Assembly (NCBI GenBank): GCA_021793635.1
Contig: JAJYSI010000046.1
Coordinates: 1 to 12,134 of the forward strand
Length of the DNA: 12,134 nt
Direction of reading: 5' to 3'
From: Bacteroidota bacterium
GTDB lineage: Bacteria; Bacteroidota; Ignavibacteria; Ignavibacteriales; Ignavibacteriaceae
Part shown: piece after piece, positions 7,432-12,134 of the stretch
How positions within the stretch are numbered: the stretch's first letter is position 1
How the letters are laid out: each line of letters starts with the position of its first letter
Translations under genes and position numbers: made by a program
The notes under the pieces: model-generated
The model's input: only the letters and a program-made list of their open reading frames with translations
Told to the model about the DNA's origin: nothing
The model's database searches: none

Positions 7432-8568
7432 ATGAAAAAGATCCTAGTTTTAGTTTTTAGTCTATTTTTATTTTGGGGATTAGCTGATGCCCAAATTTCT
7501 ATTAGCATCCATGACATAACAGTTCAAAATCAGGACAGCATATCCGTGCCGATTTATGTCTCCAATTTTAATGGAGTTGGTGCTATCAGTTTGGCAATCA
7601 GCTATGATCCAAACATGCTTGCTTTTACCGGAAGTTCAAATAATCCTACAACCGGAAACTTCATAGAAAATGCCGTTAACAGTCAAATCAGAATCAGTTG
7701 GTTTGACATTTCACCTTTGAACATTGGAAATGGAATTTTACTAAATCTTAATTTTAAATCAGTTTCAGGAAGCAGCAATTTAAGTTTTGTTACTTCAAGC
7801 TGCGAGATCAGCGATACTGCAGGAAATAAAATGTCTGTAACATATCAAAATGGAAGTATAACTGATAATTTATTAGTTACTCCGGCAGAATTATCCGGAA
7901 TAGTTTGGTATGATGCAAACGGAAATGGAATAAAAGATCCCGGTGAAACCGGCATGCGCTGGGGAGTTTGGATCGATCTCTTTACAGGCAGCGGTATATG
8001 GAAAAAAGGTATGCTTACCGATACCGCCGGATATTTTAAATTCGACAGTCTCTCTCCCGGAAATTATTATGTGGTTCCTTATCTTATTGGAGGATACAGC
8101 GGATATAGATTTACTACTGCATTTGTTGGAACAGACTCGGCGATAAATTCACACGTCCAGCAAGTTACAGATTCAACCGGTAAGTCAAACGTAGTTGCGC
8201 TTGTATCCGGTGAAGATTATTCCGATATGAATATCGGAACAGTGCAAAAGGTAACTGCAATTGAACCGGGATTAGGTACAAATGGTTCCGACAATTCTAT
8301 TCCGAAAAGCTTTGTACTTTCGCAAAATTATCCGAATCCATTTAATCCTTCAACAGTGATAAGATTTGGATTACCGGATCAAGAAAAAGTGACTTTGATG
8401 ATTTATAACATCCTTGGTGAAAGAGTTGCAACTCTTTTGGATGCGGAACTATCAGCAGGTTATCATACAGTAACCTTTGATGCAAGCAATCTGGCAAGCG
8501 GGATATACATTTATCAATTAAGAGGATTTAATGTGAATATAACGAAGAAGATGATGTTAACTAAGTAG
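7432..8568 (+). CDS. Secreted cohesin-like / SdrD-B-like protein with T9SS type A sorting domain
   Basis: Predicted exported protein of 378 residues. Residues 1-20 form a Sec signal peptide (KK, hydrophobic core, then LADA|Q). Residues about 21-145 resemble a cohesin-type beta sandwich, with an early SVPIYVSNFNGVGAISLAI stretch and later YDPNMLAFTG. Residues about 155-272 resemble an SdrD B-like/carboxypeptidase-regulatory repeat: GIVWYDANGNGIKDPGETG is the usual calcium-binding 'D.NGNG..D.GE.G' opening, followed by GYFKFDSLSPGNYYV. Residues 294-378 form a type IX secretion C-terminal sorting domain (QNYPNPFNPST through GIYIYQL to a lysine-rich end). The product is therefore expected to cross the outer membrane by T9SS and be attached to the surface or released. 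No enzyme domain is seen, so a binding, structural or scaffold role is inferred. The leader is A-rich without a ribosome site, common in Bacteroidota. Confidence 0.88.
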   Translation: MKKILVLVFSLFLFWGLADAQISISIHDITVQNQDSISVPIYVSNFNGVGAISLAISYDPNMLAFTGSSNNPTTGNFIENAVNSQIRISWFDISPLNIGNGILLNLNFKSVSGSSNLSFVTSSCEISDTAGNKMSVTYQNGSITDNLLVTPAELSGIVWYDANGNGIKDPGETGMRWGVWIDLFTGSGIWKKGMLTDTAGYFKFDSLSPGNYYVVPYLIGGYSGYRFTTAFVGTDSAINSHVQQVTDSTGKSNVVALVSGEDYSDMNIGTVQKVTAIEPGLGTNGSDNSIPKSFVLSQNYPNPFNPSTVIRFGLPDQEKVTLMIYNILGERVATLLDAELSAGYHTVTFDASNLASGIYIYQLRGFNVNITKKMMLTK

Positions 8569-8674
8569 GCTTTCTTTCCGGCTTCGCAAGGAGGGAGTGA
8601 AGTTGGAATCAAAGAAATGCTGACAACAGTCGGATAAATTGTCCACAAAAAATTAACTCGTATCAGCCTTCGTT

Positions 8675-8718
8675 AAATAAAGCCCCCATGACGTACTGCT
8701 CATGGGGGTTCTTTATTT
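8675..8718 (+). terminator. Strong intrinsic terminator after the T9SS protein gene
   Basis: CCCCCATGA (8683-8691) pairs with TCATGGGGG (8700-8708) around an eight-base loop. The flanking AAATAAAG (8675-8682) pairs with CTTTATTT (8711-8718) after a TT bulge. The T-rich right arm acts as the U tract. The A-rich left arm would give a U-rich tail on the other strand too, so it could work in both directions. Confidence 0.88.
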
Positions 8719-8819
8719 TAAAAATCAAAATTAAGGATTTAATTTTAAGAAAATTAACCGCATATTCTCTTAAATAATCGCATTTATAAACTCTTGTTGT
8801 GTGAATGAACATTTAATAA

Positions 8820-9945
<1,126 letters not shown>

Positions 9946-9960
9946 ACTTAATATTTAATT

Positions 9961-9994
9961 CAAAGACGAAGTATTTGCTTCGTCTTTGTTTTTT
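9961..9994 (+). terminator. Intrinsic terminator between gap and pgk
   Basis: CAAAGACGAAG (9961-9971) and CTTCGTCTTTG (9978-9988) form a perfect 11-bp stem with the six-base loop TATTTG. A run of six T follows directly. It lies 16 bases after the gap stop and should end most gap transcripts. Confidence 0.93.
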
Positions 9995-10023
9995 ATATCA
10001 ATATATAACTTTCTAATATGAAC

Positions 10024-10049
10024 ATCTGCTTGGCTTTCAGCATGCAGAT
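10024..10049 (+). other. Small hairpin in the pgk leader
   Basis: ATCTGC (10024-10029) can pair with GCAGAT (10044-10049), with an inner GCT/AGC pairing. No T run follows (CTTTACAAAA), so it does not look like a terminator. It may be part of the pgk 5' leader or have no role. Confidence 0.3.
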
Positions 10050-10103
10050 CTTTACAAAATTAAATTAGACTGATAAAACTTATCAAGAAAAGGATGGAAG
10101 AAT

Positions 10104-11300
10104 ATGAGTAAACTTTCAATCGATAATTTAAATTTAAAAGACAAGCGCGTTTTAGTTCGTGTAGATTTTAACGTACCGCTTGACGATAACTTGAACATAA
10201 CTGATGATATCAGGATAGTCTCTTCGCTTCCTACGATAAAGAAAATTATTTCAGAAGGCGGCAAAGCAATTCTTATGAGTCATCTTGGAAGACCAAAAGG
10301 AAAAGTAAATGCCAAATACAGCTTGAAGCCGGCGGCTAAAAGGCTTGGCGAACTGCTTGGTAAAGACATAAAACTTGCACCTGATTGCGTTGGCGATGAA
10401 GTTAAGAAAATGGTAGACTCAATGAAAAGCGGCGATGTTCTGCTTCTTGAAAATTTAAGATTCCACGAAGAAGAAGAGAAGAACGATGCAGCATTTTCAA
10501 AAAAACTTGCTGAACTTGGAGACGTTTATGTAAACGACGCATTCGGCAGTGCGCACCGTGCTCATGCTTCTACCGAAGGCGTTACAAAATATATTAAGCA
10601 GTGTGCAGCAGGCTATCTGATGCAGAAAGAACTTCAGTATTTACGAAATGCAATTACAAATCCGGCAAGACCATATTGCGCAATATTAGGCGGTGCAAAA
10701 ATATCCGGTAAGATTGATGTCATTATGAATTTGTTTGATAAAGTCGATACGATGATTATCGGCGGTGGAATGGCTTATACATTTTTCAAAGCGCAGGGAA
10801 AAGAGATTGGCAAATCTTTATTGGAAGCAGAAAAGATTGACTTGGCAAAACAAGTGCTGGAAAAAGCTGCAAAGTCTAAAGTTAAATTTTTATTGCCGGT
10901 CGATGAAGTAGTTGCGGATGAATTTAGCAACGATTCACCTTCAACTGTGGTAAGTGTTGATAAAATTCCGGCAGATAAAATGGGATTGGATATTGGTCCG
11001 GAAACCGTTAAACTTTTTTGTGAGGAAATTGCAAAAGCTAAAACAGTTGTTTGGAACGGTCCGATGGGAGTATTCGAATTTGACAATTTTGCCAAAGGAA
11101 CTTTTGCAATTGCAAATAAGCTGGTAGAGGTAACCTCAAAAGGAGCCACAACCATTATTGGAGGCGGTGATTCTGCTGCTGCAATAAGTAAAGCGGGATT
11201 GGAAGAAAAAGTCTCGCACGTTTCCACCGGCGGCGGTGCTTCGCTCGAATTTCTTGAAGGAAAGATACTTCCTGGCGTTGCTGCGTTAAGTGAAGCTTAG
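10104..11300 (+). CDS. pgk: Phosphoglycerate kinase
   Basis: Glycolytic kinase that transfers phosphate from 1,3-bisphosphoglycerate to ADP, the step after GAPDH, in the cytoplasm. The 398 residues match the family norm. Signatures in order are [10 protein letters not shown] near the N-terminus and SHLGRPKG (substrate binding), [10 protein letters not shown] in the middle, GGAKISGKI at the start of the nucleotide domain, [10 protein letters not shown] (nucleotide binding) and GGGDSAAAI with [13 protein letters not shown] near the end. GGAKISGKI differs slightly from the common GGAKVSDKI, a conservative variation. The ATG at 10104 is preceded by AGGA and GGAAG at 10091-10100. Because a strong terminator lies between gap and pgk, pgk should have its own promoter in the 115 bases before it; I could not assign one with confidence. 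Confidence 0.97.
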   Translation: MSKLSIDNLNLKDKRVLVRVDFNVPLDDNLNITDDIRIVSSLPTIKKIISEGGKAILMSHLGRPKGKVNAKYSLKPAAKRLGELLGKDIKLAPDCVGDEVKKMVDSMKSGDVLLLENLRFHEEEEKNDAAFSKKLAELGDVYVNDAFGSAHRAHASTEGVTKYIKQCAAGYLMQKELQYLRNAITNPARPYCAILGGAKISGKIDVIMNLFDKVDTMIIGGGMAYTFFKAQGKEIGKSLLEAEKIDLAKQVLEKAAKSKVKFLLPVDEVVADEFSNDSPSTVVSVDKIPADKMGLDIGPETVKLFCEEIAKAKTVVWNGPMGVFEFDNFAKGTFAIANKLVEVTSKGATTIIGGGDSAAAISKAGLEEKVSHVSTGGGASLEFLEGKILPGVAALSEA

Positions 11301-11362
11301 CATTTTGAATGCATCCGATTTTGTTTAACTTCATATTCTAAATGAAGATAGTTTTTTTTTAA

Positions 11363-11400
11363 TCCGGCTCAGAATTATATGAGCCGGAGTTGAATTTTTT
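11363..11400 (+). terminator. Intrinsic terminator after pgk
   Basis: TCCGGCTCA (11363-11371) pairs with TGAGCCGGA (11380-11388), a 9-bp stem with the eight-base loop GAATTATA. A six-T run follows at 11395-11400 after a six-base spacer, which is longer than ideal. A nine-T run also precedes the hairpin. Confidence 0.72.
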
Positions 11401-11403
11401 ATA

Positions 11404-11407
11404 AGGA
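11404..11407 (+). promoter_or_regulatory. Ribosome binding site of the rhomboid gene
   Basis: AGGA, in the context AAGGAAA, lies eight bases before TTG at 11416. No in-frame ATG exists upstream to the terminator, so this site supports a TTG start. Confidence 0.6.
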
Positions 11408-11415
11408 AATTTGTT

Positions 11416-12134
11416 TTGAGTGATTATTATAAACCTTCAGGGTTCGGCGGATTCAGATTCTTCCCACCTGTAATAAAAAACCTGATGATAATAAATGGTA
11501 TTGTGTTTCTGATCGAGATGCTTGGTCAGCAAATAAGCATTGGCTACGGCGCAACTTTTTATGATTTAATCGTAAAATATTTTGCGTTAATACCGCTCGG
11601 TTACGGCTTTTATCCATGGCAGCTAATTACTTACCAATTTATGCATGCAGGTTTCATGCACATTTTCTTCAATATGTTTGCGTTGTGGATGTTCGGCATG
11701 GAAGTGGAAAATCTCTGGGGCTCAAAAAAATTTCTTATCTTTTATTTAATGTGCGGAATCGTTGCGGGAATTTCTCAGTTAGTTTTCCCGCCTCTGTTCA
11801 ATGAACCGCTTGGTTATACAATCGGTGCATCCGGCGCAATATTCGGCGTACTGATTGCGTTCGGCATGCTTTTCCCGAACAGGTATATTTTTATCTGGTT
11901 CTTGATTCCGCTAAAAGCAAAATATTTTGTTGCACTTTATGTATTGATTGAATTCTTTTCATTACCTCAAGGCGGAGATATTGCTCATCTTGCGCATCTT
12001 GGTGGTGCTTTAGCAGGATTCGTTTATATTATGATTGATAGGAAAAGAGGAACGGCATACGGAAATTATTATACCTCTACTTCAACCAGAAGCGGAGGTT
12101 CATTCTTCGACAGTTTTAAGAATGCAGCGAGCAT
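11416..12134 (+). CDS. Rhomboid-family intramembrane serine protease, 3' end missing
   Basis: Six-helix membrane protease of the rhomboid family, which cleaves transmembrane segments of other membrane proteins within the bilayer. The frame from TTG at 11416 stays open to the window edge (about 239 codons visible). Hydrophobic segments lie near residues 22-42, 68-94, 105-124, 137-154, 167-183 and 189-208. The catalytic serine is S139 in GASGAIFG and the catalytic histidine H194 in AHLGGALAGF. H82 and N86 in MHIFFNM match the H-xxx-N oxyanion motif of helix 2. The acidic E96 in the loop after that helix also fits the family. The sixth helix is followed by a polar, serine- and glycine-rich cytoplasmic tail (from about DRKRGTAYGNYY) that continues off the edge. 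It has no functional link to pgk beyond position, and a terminator separates them. Substrates cannot be guessed. Confidence 0.92.
   Translation, partial: MSDYYKPSGFGGFRFFPPVIKNLMIINGIVFLIEMLGQQISIGYGATFYDLIVKYFALIPLGYGFYPWQLITYQFMHAGFMHIFFNMFALWMFGMEVENLWGSKKFLIFYLMCGIVAGISQLVFPPLFNEPLGYTIGASGAIFGVLIAFGMLFPNRYIFIWFLIPLKAKYFVALYVLIEFFSLPQGGDIAHLAHLGGALAGFVYIMIDRKRGTAYGNYYTSTSTRSGGSFFDSFKNAAS

Noticed and set aside
10094..10111. Five-codon minicistron ATG GAA GAA TAT GAG TAA overlapping the pgk start
   Set aside because: It arises from the ribosome site and start context, and nothing indicates translation or attenuation.
10775..11227. 150-residue open frame antisense to pgk
   Set aside because: It lies wholly within pgk, has a low-complexity serine/threonine/alanine-rich translation typical of a reverse-frame shadow, and resembles no family I know.

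Overview
The window is an AT-rich bacterial chromosome segment, most likely from the Bacteroidota/Chlorobi/Ignavibacteria superphylum. The best pointer is the secreted protein at 7432-8568. It ends in a type IX secretion sorting domain whose opening (FVLSQNYPNPFNPSTVIRFG) is the form common in Ignavibacteria and relatives. Several starts with little or no Shine-Dalgarno sequence and a TAnnTTTG-type promoter before the GAPDH gene fit the same group. The placement is inference from signature motifs; no phylogeny was possible.

Layout. Positions 1-1253 (+) hold the 3' two thirds of argS, cut by the window edge. It converges on a minus-strand series of genes: hicB (1266-1484), a frameshifted hicA (1486-1740), a ComF-type phosphoribosyltransferase (1815-2498), a large membrane-anchored VWA protein (2534-4687), a PhzF-family enzyme (4703-5587), surE (5574-6350) and, after a 295-base gap, an SRAP/YedK-type abasic-site protein (6646-7242). 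surE, phzF, the VWA gene and comF are tightly packed (14-base overlap, then 15- and 35-base gaps) and look like one operon transcribed leftwards. A divergent gap of 189 bases separates this side from the rightward genes: the T9SS-exported cohesin-like protein (7432-8568) with a strong terminator, gap (8887-9945) with its own promoter and terminator, pgk (10104-11300) with a terminator, and the start of a rhomboid protease (11416 to the window end).

How the genes fit together. gap and pgk encode consecutive glycolytic steps but are separated by a perfect 11-bp terminator hairpin, so pgk probably has its own promoter or depends on read-through. The surE-phzF-VWA-comF group mixes a nucleotidase, a small-molecule isomerase-fold enzyme, an envelope protein and a phosphoribosyltransferase-fold protein, with no single obvious pathway. 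The most unusual local feature is the toxin-antitoxin pair: the antitoxin frame is intact, while the HicA toxin carries two opposite one-base shifts that restore the frame but leave three stops between them. I see no CRISPR array, tRNA, rRNA, insertion sequence or phage gene, and no convincing new defence or mobile system. Most of the window is ordinary core genome.
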